Made by a program: the position numbers and the translations under genes. From positions 186,001 through 250,000 of the forward strand of contig NZ_JAGSSV010000002.1 of assembly GCF_018145875.1 (NCBI RefSeq): 64,000 nucleotides of DNA. Reading direction: 5' to 3'. The notes under the pieces were generated by a model, which saw only the letters and a program-made list of their open reading frames with translations, made no database searches and had not been told where the DNA came from. This document shows, piece after piece, positions 33,675 to 42,384 of the stretch; positions within the stretch are counted from its first letter, which is position 1, and each line of letters opens with the position of its first letter. The stretch is from Marinomonas vulgaris (GTDB lineage Bacteria; Pseudomonadota; Gammaproteobacteria; Pseudomonadales; Marinomonadaceae).

Positions 33675-35224
33675 GCGCCAGCTCCTTGCGTTGATTGATT
33701 AATCGTGTCAATAAAGGTACCCGCCATCCATTGTCCTATTTGATCTATGTTTGTTGAATCTGTTTTGACGACGGGAGACAAGTAGCCATCACAGACTGCA
33801 GCCATTCGGTCTGCCAATAAAAATAGCTCGTCGATGTCTTCTGAGATTAGCAAAATAGCCGCACCTTGATCTCTTAGTTCCAGTAAGGCTTGGTGGATAG
33901 CGAGAGCTGCGCCCACATCGACTCCCCACGTTGGGTGAGCACAAATTAAGACGCTCGGGTTCTGACCAATTTCACGCCCCATAATGAACTTTTGCAGGTT
34001 GCCGCCACTGAGACTTTTCGCCTCGGAAAACTCGCCGTGACATTTGATTTTGTATTTTTTAATGATGGAAGCGGTGTAGTCTTTGATGCTTTGCCAATCG
34101 ACCAAGCCTTTTTTGATAAAACCATCACTGTGGGTTAGCAGGGTGTTCTCGGATAGGCTCATGTCTGGCACGGCACCTCGTCCTAAGCGTTCTTCAGGAA
34201 CATACGCCATACCACGCTTGCGTCGCTCTCCTGCGTGCAAATGACCGATAGGAGCACCATTTAAAGACAGCTGATTTTTGACATTCCGTTCGTCTTCGCC
34301 ACTAATAACCGCCATGAGCTCGTCTTGACCGTTGCCCGCGACGCCTGCAATTCCCAAAATCTCGCCGGCTTTTAGGTCAAACTGAATGTTTTTCAACGCC
34401 GTGCCAAAGGGTTGTTTAGAAGGCAGAGACAGGTTATCCACTTCAAATATGCGCTCTTGACCTTCTCTTTTAACGTAACCGGCGTCTTGTTCAGCTAAGT
34501 CGCCGACCATCATTTTGGCAATAGAGGCAGGTGTTTCTTCGTTAGGCACACAAGTATCAACGACTTTACCGCCACGTAAAATAGTCGCTTTGTGGCAGAT
34601 TTCTGTCACTTCATGCAACTTGTGGCTGATAAATAAAATACTGCAACCCTCTTCTGATAACGTGCGAAGAACCTCAAACAATCCGGCGACTTCTTGTGGG
34701 GTCAGCACTGAGGTGGGTTCATCAAGAATGAGTAGTTTTACTGACTGCACAAGACAGCGCATGATCTCAACACGCTGACGTTCGCCGATAGAGAGAGAGT
34801 GAACATATCGGGTTGGATTAACATTTAGACCGTATTCTTCAGATAATTCAGTTATACGAGTCGCTAAATCGCCAATTTGGTGAAGTTGAGTCTTACTCAG
34901 GCAGAGCTCGATATTTTCACTAATCGTTAGGGTTTCGAACAAAGAAAAGTGTTGAAACACCATACCGATTCCCAAATCGCGCGCTATGGAAGGCGATTTG
35001 ATATCAACTTCTTTACCATCCCAAATAATGGCACCTGCGTCAGGAGAAACGACACCATAAATACTCTTAACTAAGGTGCTTTTTCCAGCACCATTTTCGC
35101 CTAATAAAGCATGAATTTCACCGGGCATAAGCGTTATGCTGATGTTGTCGTTGGCAAGGCAGCCTGGGTACTGTTTGGTCAGCTTGACAAGTTCAAGTCG
35201 TGATACCAAATGTTGTTTTTTCAA
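33671..35224 (-). CDS. ABC transporter ATPase with two nucleotide-binding domains (purine/nucleoside importer)
   Basis: 517 residues from a TTG start with AAGGTG 8 nt upstream. The first domain (about 8-240) has Walker A GENGAGKST, signature LSIGERQRVEI and Walker B LLILDEPTSVL. The second (about 262-500) has a degenerate Walker A GVAGNGQDEL, signature LSGGNLQKFIMGRE and a Walker B lacking the usual DEPT (ICAHPTWGVD). This asymmetry is normal for the family (YufO, RbsA-like). First gene of the operon; a 487-bp region lies upstream. Confidence 0.95.
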   Translation of the reverse strand: MKKQHLVSRLELVKLTKQYPGCLANDNISITLMPGEIHALLGENGAGKSTLVKSIYGVVSPDAGAIIWDGKEVDIKSPSIARDLGIGMVFQHFSLFETLTISENIELCLSKTQLHQIGDLATRITELSEEYGLNVNPTRYVHSLSIGERQRVEIMRCLVQSVKLLILDEPTSVLTPQEVAGLFEVLRTLSEEGCSILFISHKLHEVTEICHKATILRGGKVVDTCVPNEETPASIAKMMVGDLAEQDAGYVKREGQERIFEVDNLSLPSKQPFGTALKNIQFDLKAGEILGIAGVAGNGQDELMAVISGEDERNVKNQLSLNGAPIGHLHAGERRKRGMAYVPEERLGRGAVPDMSLSENTLLTHSDGFIKKGLVDWQSIKDYTASIIKKYKIKCHGEFSEAKSLSGGNLQKFIMGREIGQNPSVLICAHPTWGVDVGAALAIHQALLELRDQGAAILLISEDIDELFLLADRMAAVCDGYLSPVVKTDSTNIDQIGQWMAGTFIDTINQSTQGAGA

Positions 35225-35323
35225 TGTTCTGGCACCTTATCTTTAAGATTAAGTAAATGCTAAAAGGCTATTTATTACGTGTTGCGCCGCGTATGCGCGC
35301 ATATTACAAAACATAGAATCATT

Positions 35324-35364
35324 TCGCACCAATATGAGCCGGGTTATGTGCCACTTTGGTGCGA
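35324..35364 (-). promoter_or_regulatory. 9-bp inverted repeat in the leader of the purine importer operon
   Basis: TCGCACCAA (35324-35332) and TTGGTGCGA (35356-35364) are exact complements with a 23-nt spacer, about 100 nt upstream of the ATPase start. It could be a hairpin in the mRNA leader or two operator half-sites. GC-richness against an AT-rich background makes chance less likely. Confidence 0.45.
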
Positions 35365-35569
35365 CAAAAATGCAATGCTTTCACTTATTTGACCGATTAG
35401 TTAAATTTAAAGTGTTTTTTTAAAATTTGATTTATGGATATCAATTATCATGCCAATACACTTTATTAACGCGGCGTAGAATACGAGATTTTCACTCATT
35501 TGTCTTTAATGACGTTATTTACAACTTGCTGTTATACCCACCATAGGCGTCATGTTATGTTGGAGATTT

Positions 35570-35608
35570 GTATCCTGCGGCCTTATGAATAGGAAAAGTG
35601 CAGGATAC
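35570..35608 (+). promoter_or_regulatory. 9-bp inverted repeat upstream of diguanylate cyclase gene
   Basis: GTATCCTGC (35570-35578) and GCAGGATAC (35600-35608) pair exactly around 21 nt. No T-run follows, so it is not a standard terminator for a plus-strand transcript. Possible leader hairpin or operator, about 100 nt before the cyclase start. Confidence 0.4.
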
Positions 35609-35711
35609 TCTGTAGAATAATGGCCTTTATTTTAGCATTGTGGACGTCTCATTACGGACAAGGTTGTTTTATTCCTTGCTTTGATAATGTCGCTTCGATA
35701 ACAATTGATCA

Positions 35712-36821
35712 ATGTGGGGCACTGTGTTTGCATCGATAAAAACAACGATAAATAAGCTGTTAAATTTAGGCTTTGATGATGAGTTTGACAACGATTTAAA
35801 CCAAAAGCACGTTGTTAACTTCTCTTATATGATGTTTTGCGCCAGCTCGCTGTTTATGCTGGTGGTTTTTGCAACGCGTTCAATGTATGCCGTGGCTTTT
35901 TTCTCTTCTTTAGGTCTGCTCATTGGTTTGGCGGGCTTGCGTTACAATTACATCGGTCATTTTTCTCGTGCTCAATGGTTAATGCCAGTCACTAAGATTG
36001 CTCAGGTGACTATTTTAAGTGTGTTTTACTTTGGTACAGGCAGTGGCTTCCATTGGTTTTTTCTTAATGTCATTTCCTATGCATTTGTCGTGTTTAGAGC
36101 AGATCAGCGAGCGCACAAATATTGGCTGGTTTGTGCTTCATTAGCTTTGTTTTTAATGTGTGAACTTTTGGAAACGCGTGGGATGTTACTCACAGCAGTG
36201 GATAAAAGTATTTCCATCAGTTTGGTTTTTTTCTTAGTAGCAATCAATTTTGCATTAATGATTAGTTTGGTCATGAGTCGATTAAAATCGGTTAATCATC
36301 ATTTGCGAACCTTGGCGGAAAAAGACGAATTAACCGGTTTATCTAACCGACGTAAGGTCTTGGCCGATGCGGTAAATATTTTCGCGGACTCTGTGATCAA
36401 TTCTGAATCTTGTGTGTTTTCCATTGTGGACTTGGATCATTTTAAGAAAATCAATGATACCTACGGCCATGAAGCCGGCGATCTCGTGTTGACCAAGGTC
36501 GCTGCTGTGATGGCCGATGTGATTCGTCCGCAAGATGAAATTGGTCGCTACGGCGGCGAAGAGTTTATTGTGATTATGCGTGACACCAGTTTGAGTGACG
36601 CTGAAAGCGTGATGGAAAAAATGCGCCAAGCCGTTGAAGCCATGCTTATTGAAACCGATCACGGCATTGTGATTCCTGTCACCGTGAGCATAGGATTAGC
36701 TGCCATTGATTCCCATGTATCTCGTTACGAAGAGATCTTGGCTCAAGCGGATAAGGGTCTATATGCCGCTAAACGAAATGGCCGAAATCAACTTTCGGTA
36801 CAGTCCGAGTACCAGTATTAG
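35712..36821 (+). CDS. Membrane-bound diguanylate cyclase (GGDEF)
   Basis: 369 residues. About six hydrophobic segments occupy residues 36-188, followed by a GGDEF domain (about 200-365). The active site is GGEEF (281-285), and Arg272-x-x-Asp275 five residues upstream is an intact inhibitory site, so feedback inhibition by c-di-GMP is expected. DELTGLSNRR and VDLDHFKKINDTYGHEAGD are the standard substrate-binding stretches. The N-terminal membrane region is not a recognised sensor. It makes c-di-GMP from two GTP. The ATG has no clear ribosome-binding site; GTG at 35724 is an alternative. Confidence 0.95.
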   Translation: MWGTVFASIKTTINKLLNLGFDDEFDNDLNQKHVVNFSYMMFCASSLFMLVVFATRSMYAVAFFSSLGLLIGLAGLRYNYIGHFSRAQWLMPVTKIAQVTILSVFYFGTGSGFHWFFLNVISYAFVVFRADQRAHKYWLVCASLALFLMCELLETRGMLLTAVDKSISISLVFFLVAINFALMISLVMSRLKSVNHHLRTLAEKDELTGLSNRRKVLADAVNIFADSVINSESCVFSIVDLDHFKKINDTYGHEAGDLVLTKVAAVMADVIRPQDEIGRYGGEEFIVIMRDTSLSDAESVMEKMRQAVEAMLIETDHGIVIPVTVSIGLAAIDSHVSRYEEILAQADKGLYAAKRNGRNQLSVQSEYQY

Positions 36822-36924
36822 AATATAGTTACTTCTTTGTATTGACATATGAGTTGTCCACTTTCTCTGTGGATAAACTTGTTGGCTAATCGATTTTTTC
36901 TTTATTTTTCGTGAAGAGGCTGCT

Positions 36925-37596
36925 TTGATCACTGTCGTTTATAGTTGTGATGATTATTGGGTAATTGAAAAACCGGCAGGCATGAGCTTCCATGCGGAGT
37001 CAGAATCGGTCGGCGTGATGCAATATATGTCTCAAACCTATCCTGATCACACTTTTTACCCTGTGCATCGGCTGGATAAAATGACCTCGGGTCTGTTGCT
37101 TGTGGCCTGTAACAGTCAAGCGGCGGCGACCTTTGGGTCGTTATTTGAGCAGCATTTGGTTGAGAAGCGTTATTTGGCATTGTCGGCCAAAAAGCCCAAG
37201 AAGAAACAAGGGACGATTACAGGGGGAATGTCGCCCAGTCGACGGGGTCAATGGAAGTTAACCAAAACCTTAGAGAATGTCGCTGAGACGCAGTTTTTTT
37301 CAGCATTTTATCAAGGACTTAGGGTGTTTTATGTGAGACCCCTAACGGGTAAAACACACCAAATTCGTGTGGCATTGAAAAGCATTGGCTCACCCATCCT
37401 CGGGGATGCTAGATACAGTGGTGAAGATGCGGACCGAGGCTATCTTCATGCTTATCGATTGGCGTTTGAATGGCAAGGTGAACCTAAAGAATATCTGTAT
37501 CCTGCTCGCTCGGGGGAATACTACTCGGATGAGTTGGTGCAGTTTGTAATGACGAATTTTGATGAAGCGGCCTTACATTGGCCGTCTAAAAAGTAA
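36925..37596 (+). CDS. RluA-type RNA pseudouridine synthase (TIGR01621-like)
   Basis: 223 residues from a TTG start with AGAGG 8 nt upstream. HRLDKMTSGLLLVA contains the catalytic Asp of the RluA family, and RPLTGKTHQIRVALKSIGSPILGDARY is the second signature. The overall pattern, without an S4 domain, fits the subfamily known as TIGR01621, whose RNA target has not been established to my knowledge. It lies 47 nt upstream of rlmM, another rRNA modification gene. Confidence 0.88.
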   Translation: MITVVYSCDDYWVIEKPAGMSFHAESESVGVMQYMSQTYPDHTFYPVHRLDKMTSGLLLVACNSQAAATFGSLFEQHLVEKRYLALSAKKPKKKQGTITGGMSPSRRGQWKLTKTLENVAETQFFSAFYQGLRVFYVRPLTGKTHQIRVALKSIGSPILGDARYSGEDADRGYLHAYRLAFEWQGEPKEYLYPARSGEYYSDELVQFVMTNFDEAALHWPSKK

Positions 37597-37642
37597 TTAA
37601 TAAGACTTAGTGGTCGTTGTGGCTGACTAAGAAGGAATATGA

Positions 37643-38695
37643 ATGAAAAATGTTTTGGTGTATTGCCGTCAAGGGTTTGAAAAAGACTGTGCGGCAGAGC
37701 TGTCTGACGTCGCCAGTAAGAAAGGGTTTTATGGGTACGCCAAGGTCGTGCCGGATTCAGGTTTTGTTGTGTATAACTTTGAGCAAAGTGATGCGGGAGA
37801 GACCTTAATACAGCAGTTGGATTTTAATCGCCTAATTTTTGCTCGTCAGATTATTGCAGTTAACGACGTGATCGAATTAGAGCAGGGTGGTCGCGTAGAA
37901 TCTCTGCTGGAGGCAGCGCGCGAATTGCCCCTTGCCGAAGAAATATGGATTGAAACAGCGGATACTAACGAAGCAAAATCCTTATCAAGTTTAATCAAAA
38001 AGCTTGAAAAACCTCTGCGCGAAGGTTGGAAGAAATCCGGTGTGTTACGCAATAAAGCCGTCGGTGTGCGCCACCATGTGTTTATGTTGGATGGTGGTTC
38101 GGCTTATTTAGGTGTTTCTTACGCTTCTTGTCGCAGTGAATTCCCTATGGGGATTCGCCGTTTACGATTTCCTGCAGCGGGACCGAGTCGTTCAACGTTG
38201 AAGCTCGAAGAAGCTTTTTTGCAGTTTGTTCCAGAGCGAACGTTAAGTCGAGACTTAACTGAAGGCATGACGGCCGTAGATTTAGGGGCAGCACCGGGTG
38301 GTTGGACTTATCAGTTTGTTAAGAAAGGCATCCACGTGATTGCCATTGACAACGGCCCTATGCAAAAAGAGCTTATGTCTACTGGCTTGGTCGATCATGA
38401 AAAAGCCGACGGTTTCAAATATGAGCCACCTTATACGGTTGATTGGTTGGTGTGCGATATGGTGGAGCGTCCGATTAAAGTCGCTGAGCTAATGGCCAAA
38501 TGGCTAGCGAATGGTTGGACACGTCGAGCGGTATTTAACTTAAAACTGCCGATGAAAAAACGCTATCAAGAAGTGGTGTTGTGCCTTGAGGCTATTGAGA
38601 GCTTGCTGAAAAAAGCAGGCGTTGGTTATCACTATCAAATTAAGCATCTGTATCATGACCGCGAAGAAATCACCGTGTGCATCATGGTGAAATAG
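37643..38695 (+). CDS. rlmM: 23S rRNA 2'-O-ribose methyltransferase RlmM
   Basis: 350 residues. N-terminal ferredoxin-like/THUMP region (about 1-170) and a C-terminal Rossmann methyltransferase with AVDLGAAPGGWTYQFV (SAM motif), VDWLVCDMVERP and a late Lys in LKLPMKKRYQEV, consistent with the K-D-K-E tetrad. It methylates the 2'-OH of C2498 in 23S rRNA. Length agrees with the family. A strong terminator follows. Confidence 0.96.
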   Translation: MKNVLVYCRQGFEKDCAAELSDVASKKGFYGYAKVVPDSGFVVYNFEQSDAGETLIQQLDFNRLIFARQIIAVNDVIELEQGGRVESLLEAARELPLAEEIWIETADTNEAKSLSSLIKKLEKPLREGWKKSGVLRNKAVGVRHHVFMLDGGSAYLGVSYASCRSEFPMGIRRLRFPAAGPSRSTLKLEEAFLQFVPERTLSRDLTEGMTAVDLGAAPGGWTYQFVKKGIHVIAIDNGPMQKELMSTGLVDHEKADGFKYEPPYTVDWLVCDMVERPIKVAELMAKWLANGWTRRAVFNLKLPMKKRYQEVVLCLEAIESLLKKAGVGYHYQIKHLYHDREEITVCIMVK

Positions 38696-38719
38696 AATTT
38701 AAACAGCGTAAGACATAAT

Positions 38720-38760
38720 AAAACGCCTCATAAACCTCATTGGTTTATGAGGCGTTTTTT
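38720..38760. terminator. Terminator between rlmM and the L,D-transpeptidase gene
   Basis: AAAACGCCTCATAAACC (38720-38736) pairs exactly with GGTTTATGAGGCGTTTT (38742-38758) around a 5-nt loop. It serves two convergent genes. Confidence 0.93.
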
Positions 38761-38787
38761 ATGGTGTACGCGAGCAAAGCAAAAATA

Positions 38788-40458
38788 TTAGATAGAGTCA
38801 CTAGCTTTAAAAGGAGAATATCCCATGGCTTCTTCCATTAGAGCGTCGCGCTCGTAAACATCGTTTCTAAATTCCAGCATGCCATTAGCATTGGGCACAA
38901 CGGTAAAGTACACCAAGTAGACAGGGATGTAGGTAGGCAATGAGATCACAGTGTTAGAGCCATTTTTCATGGCCGAGTTCATTTCATCAAATTGTTTAAA
39001 GCCTTTGGTGATTTCTTGAGCAAATTCAGCAGGACTCTCTAAGCGCACACAGCCAGAACTGAAGGCTCTGTCATTCTCGCGGAACAGATGTTTTGCCGGC
39101 GTATCGTGCAAGTAAATTTCATTTTTGTTGGGGAACATGAATTTGTACTGACCAAGCGCATTGCCTTCATCGGGTTCTTGCTCGAAGCGATAAGCTAGCT
39201 TGTCTTCACTGATGGCGCTCCAGTTGATTTTAGTAGAGTCCAACTCTTTAGCGGAAACGCTCCAGCTTGAATAAAGCTTATAGCCATGTTTGACCAAATA
39301 ATTGGGGTCAGATTGCAGTTTAGGCAATAGGTTTTCTCGTGCAATTCTGTGGGGGACTCGCCATGTTGGGTTGGCAACCATGTAGGTCATGGTGCCTTTA
39401 AAAACGGGCGTTTTACGCTCTTTTTTACCGATCACCGCTTTCATAGAGGTGCGCTCACCATGGAGAAACATATCTACTGTGTAGTTGGTAAGATCGACCC
39501 AGATACGATTAGACTCCAGTTCACTGGGCATCCAGCGCCATCTTTCTAAATTATAGGCAATCTGTTTTGCACGCTCTTTTAAAGGAATGTTGAGCATTTG
39601 AATGGTTCGGGAGCCGGCGGCACCGTCTGCGGATAAATGGTGGCGCTGTTGAAAGCGAATAAGCGCTTCTCGTAGGCGGTCATCAAATTCTTCTTCATTG
39701 ACCTTGCGTGTGGAAAAGCGAATATCGCCCAGCTGCACAAGACGTGCCCTTAGTTGTGCAACACGTGGGCCTTCGTCCCCTTGGGACAACGGCACACCTG
39801 CGCTCACAAAGATGTCTTTTTCTTTAATGGCAAGGTCTTGGTAATACACGAGCCATTTTTGTAGAACTTGATACTGAGGGCTTCGAGGGGCTAACAAAGG
39901 CAAAGAATTAACCATATCGGTGGCGGACGCTAGATATAGCAAATCTTTCCAGTTGTTACTGGGGGCGTCGAGTTGCCAGTTTGGATCAATAAGTTGAGGT
40001 TCGTAACGGCCGTTGCTTAAGTCGTGGGCATAGCTTGTCAAGGCGATGGTAGTAATAACGTCCATTTCCGCCAATTGCTGTGGCGTTGGCTCTTTAATAT
40101 CAAGGTATTCTTTGATAATGCCGGCGTGGTAATGGATGGGGTTTAGGCCGTGAGTGTAAGATTGCTCCAGTAAGTCGACCAGCTTGTAGATAGACATATT
40201 AATGGTTTTGTCTTTGATCCAAATCGGTTCGTATTCACGCATTTCATAGGCGTCTAGTACGGTGTTGTTGGGCAGCGCTTGGCCAGCCACCGGTGTAAAG
40301 GCATTGAGTGTGAGCAATACTTGGTCTTTGACGCTGCTTTCTATTTGCGCTTCGCTCGGAGGTACTACAACAAAGCGTGGTGCTTGATTTGAAGAAGAGC
40401 AGGCGCTGATTAGAACGCTTACGCAAATCAGCGGAATGATGTGTTTTACTAATGTCAT
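38788..40458 (-). CDS. L,D-transpeptidase, YcbB/LdtD-like lipoprotein
   Basis: 556 residues. A lipobox LISAC (Cys20) predicts a membrane-anchored lipoprotein. A peptidoglycan-binding domain (about 222-292) is followed by a YkuD catalytic domain with His451 in YLHDTP and Cys470 in SSGCVRLE. The layout is that of LdtD/YcbB, which makes 3-3 cross-links in peptidoglycan. E. coli LdtD has an uncleaved membrane anchor, so the lipoprotein form is a variation. The ATG shares one base with the stop of the YkgJ-like gene before it. Confidence 0.93.
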   Translation of the reverse strand: MTLVKHIIPLICVSVLISACSSSNQAPRFVVVPPSEAQIESSVKDQVLLTLNAFTPVAGQALPNNTVLDAYEMREYEPIWIKDKTINMSIYKLVDLLEQSYTHGLNPIHYHAGIIKEYLDIKEPTPQQLAEMDVITTIALTSYAHDLSNGRYEPQLIDPNWQLDAPSNNWKDLLYLASATDMVNSLPLLAPRSPQYQVLQKWLVYYQDLAIKEKDIFVSAGVPLSQGDEGPRVAQLRARLVQLGDIRFSTRKVNEEEFDDRLREALIRFQQRHHLSADGAAGSRTIQMLNIPLKERAKQIAYNLERWRWMPSELESNRIWVDLTNYTVDMFLHGERTSMKAVIGKKERKTPVFKGTMTYMVANPTWRVPHRIARENLLPKLQSDPNYLVKHGYKLYSSWSVSAKELDSTKINWSAISEDKLAYRFEQEPDEGNALGQYKFMFPNKNEIYLHDTPAKHLFRENDRAFSSGCVRLESPAEFAQEITKGFKQFDEMNSAMKNGSNTVISLPTYIPVYLVYFTVVPNANGMLEFRNDVYERDALMEEAMGYSPFKASDSI

Positions 40459-40742
40459 TAAGGCATCCTTATTGATGAGCGAGACGGAATGGGGGCAGTG
40501 TCATTTTCAAGTTGGGTTAAAATGCGTATGGCGTCTGTTTTTGAGTCGCCGCATACATAGTGTTCCGCGGTGAAATCTTCGCACACCTTGGGGCGAGTCG
40601 ATTGTCCAAACAAAGCGCAGCGCAAATCGTCCAGTAATTGTATGCAGGGCTCGCCTGCTTTTTTGCCATCAGGCATACCTGGAATGGGGGTACTGATGGA
40701 GGGAGCTGTACAACATGCGCCGCAACTTGGTCGACATTGCAT
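40458..40742 (-). CDS. YkgJ-family zinc/iron-chelating cysteine-cluster protein
   Basis: 94 residues. Eight cysteines: CRPSCGACC at the N-terminus, then GEPCIQL, DLRCALF, PKVCEDF and YVCGD. This is the CxxCxxCC plus downstream-Cys pattern of the YkgJ family, which is presumed to bind a metal or FeS cluster. It is translationally coupled to the L,D-transpeptidase gene by a 1-nt overlap (TAATG). Function is unknown. Confidence 0.9.
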   Translation of the reverse strand: MQCRPSCGACCTAPSISTPIPGMPDGKKAGEPCIQLLDDLRCALFGQSTRPKVCEDFTAEHYVCGDSKTDAIRILTQLENDTAPIPSRSSIRMP

Positions 40743-40861
40743 TAAAACGATCCTTATTTACCCTAGAGTAGATGTCAGTTTTTAAACAATATATGTATAG
40801 AAAGTGACAAGTGTCGTCTATTCTAGAATATTGATGGCTGAGGGAATAGGGGCGATGGGAT

Positions 40862-40893
40862 AAAAAAATACCGTACTCAAAGTACGGTATTTT
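40862..40893 (-). terminator. Terminator after gatB
   Basis: AAATACCGTACT (40866-40877) and AGTACGGTATTT (40881-40892) pair around a 3-nt loop. On the minus strand it follows the gatB stop by about 45 nt and has a T-run (A-run on the plus strand). Confidence 0.87.
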
Positions 40894-40938
40894 CATCGTT
40901 CTAACAGAATAGCGCTTATAGCAGTTGCCAAATAACGA

Positions 40939-42384
40939 TTAACCTTTCAGCATTTTAGCCAAGATAGGATTGACCATGCCAGGGTTGGCTTTGCCTTGTG
41001 AGGCTTTCATTACTTGCCCAACAAAGAAGCCAATCATTTTCTTCTGCTTATCTTCGTCGGCCGCGCGGAATTGCTCCACTTGTGCTGTATTGGCATCGAG
41101 AATGCCTTGGATCATGGCTTCAATGGCGCCTGTGTCGGTGACTTGCTTCAGGCCTTTCGCCTCAATGATGTCATCGGCGGAGCCTTCTCCTTGCCACATG
41201 GCCTGCAACACATCTTTGGCGGTTTTGCCGTTGATAGTATTGTCTTTGATACGAACCAATAATTCACCGAAAGCGATTGCGTTTACCGGCGACTGATCAA
41301 TATCGATCTGTTCTTGATTGAGTAATTTACTCAATTCGCCCATTGCCCAGTTAGCCGTCAGTTTCGCATCTTTTACCACGCTTTGAGCGTTTTCAAAGTA
41401 CTCGGCCATGGCGCGAGACGAAGACAATACGTGCGCATCGTATTCGCTTAAGCTGTATTCGCTTTGGAAGCGAGCCGCTTTTTGGCTTGGTAGCTCAGGT
41501 AGCGTGGCTTTGATGTCATCTACATATTCCTGCGTTAACACAATAGGCAGCAGGTCTGGGCAGGGGAAGTAGCGGTAGTCGTTAGCGTCTTCTTTAGAGC
41601 GCATGCTGCGTGTTTCGTTTTTCTCTGGATCATACAAGCGTGTTTCTTGGATAATACGTCCACCGTCTTCAAGGATGTCAGCCTGACGCTCGATTTCGGT
41701 GTAGATGGCCTTTTCAATAAAGCGGAACGAGTTGACGTTTTTGATCTCGGTGCGTGTGCCGTATTCTTGTTGCCCTTTTGGACGCAAAGACAAGTTGATG
41801 TCGCAGCGCATTGAGCCTTCAGCCATGTTGCCATCACAAATGCCAAGATAAGTCACAATAGAGTGAATCATTTTCACATAAGCGACGGCTTCCTTGGCAG
41901 AACGGATATCCGGTTCGGAAACGATTTCCAGCAGAGGCGTGCTCGAACGGTTTAAATCGATGCCCGTCATACCATGAAAATCTTCGTGCAAGGATTTACC
42001 GGCGTCTTCTTCAAGGTGCGCGCGGGTGATGCCGACACGTGATGTAGTGCCATCTTCCAATGTGACGTCTAAATACCCTTTGCCAACGATAGGATGATCC
42101 ATTTGGCTGGTTTGGTAGCCTTTAGGCAAATCTGGGTAAAAATAGTTTTTGCGAGCAAATACGGACGTCATGCCAATTTCTGCATTAATGGCATGGCCAA
42201 ACATCACCGCCATGCGTAATGCTTCTTTGTTAAAAACCGGTAAAGCGCCTGGCATTCCAAGGTCCACTAAGGTGGTTTGAGTGTTTGGTTCTGCGCCAAA
42301 CCCAACTGCAGCACCAGAAAACAATTTAGATTTGGTAGAGAGCTGAGTATGAATCTCAAGGCCAATGACTACTTCCCAATTCAT
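40939..42384 (-). CDS. gatB: Asp-tRNA(Asn)/Glu-tRNA(Gln) amidotransferase subunit B
   Basis: 481 residues. [19 protein letters not shown], the kinase/aspartyl cradle with [30 protein letters not shown] and [10 protein letters not shown], and the C-terminal YqeY-like domain (about 330-480). GatB activates the misacylated tRNA by phosphorylation. The start overlaps the gatA stop by 4 nt. Operon order gatC-gatA-gatB. Confidence 0.97.
   Translation of the reverse strand: MNWEVVIGLEIHTQLSTKSKLFSGAAVGFGAEPNTQTTLVDLGMPGALPVFNKEALRMAVMFGHAINAEIGMTSVFARKNYFYPDLPKGYQTSQMDHPIVGKGYLDVTLEDGTTSRVGITRAHLEEDAGKSLHEDFHGMTGIDLNRSSTPLLEIVSEPDIRSAKEAVAYVKMIHSIVTYLGICDGNMAEGSMRCDINLSLRPKGQQEYGTRTEIKNVNSFRFIEKAIYTEIERQADILEDGGRIIQETRLYDPEKNETRSMRSKEDANDYRYFPCPDLLPIVLTQEYVDDIKATLPELPSQKAARFQSEYSLSEYDAHVLSSSRAMAEYFENAQSVVKDAKLTANWAMGELSKLLNQEQIDIDQSPVNAIAFGELLVRIKDNTINGKTAKDVLQAMWQGEGSADDIIEAKGLKQVTDTGAIEAMIQGILDANTAQVEQFRAADEDKQKKMIGFFVGQVMKASQGKANPGMVNPILAKMLKG

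Larger units (their letters stand above)
35225..35711. other. 487-bp divergent region between purine importer and diguanylate cyclase genes
   Basis: No protein gene is supported. It must contain both promoters. Two perfect 9-bp inverted repeats stand out, at 35324-35364 (importer side) and 35570-35608 (cyclase side). I looked for the purine riboswitch and c-di-GMP riboswitch cores and did not see either. Confidence 0.55.

Noticed and set aside
35225-35711. Purine riboswitch before the importer operon
   Set aside because: The conserved loop and junction sequences of the purine aptamer are not seen on the minus strand.
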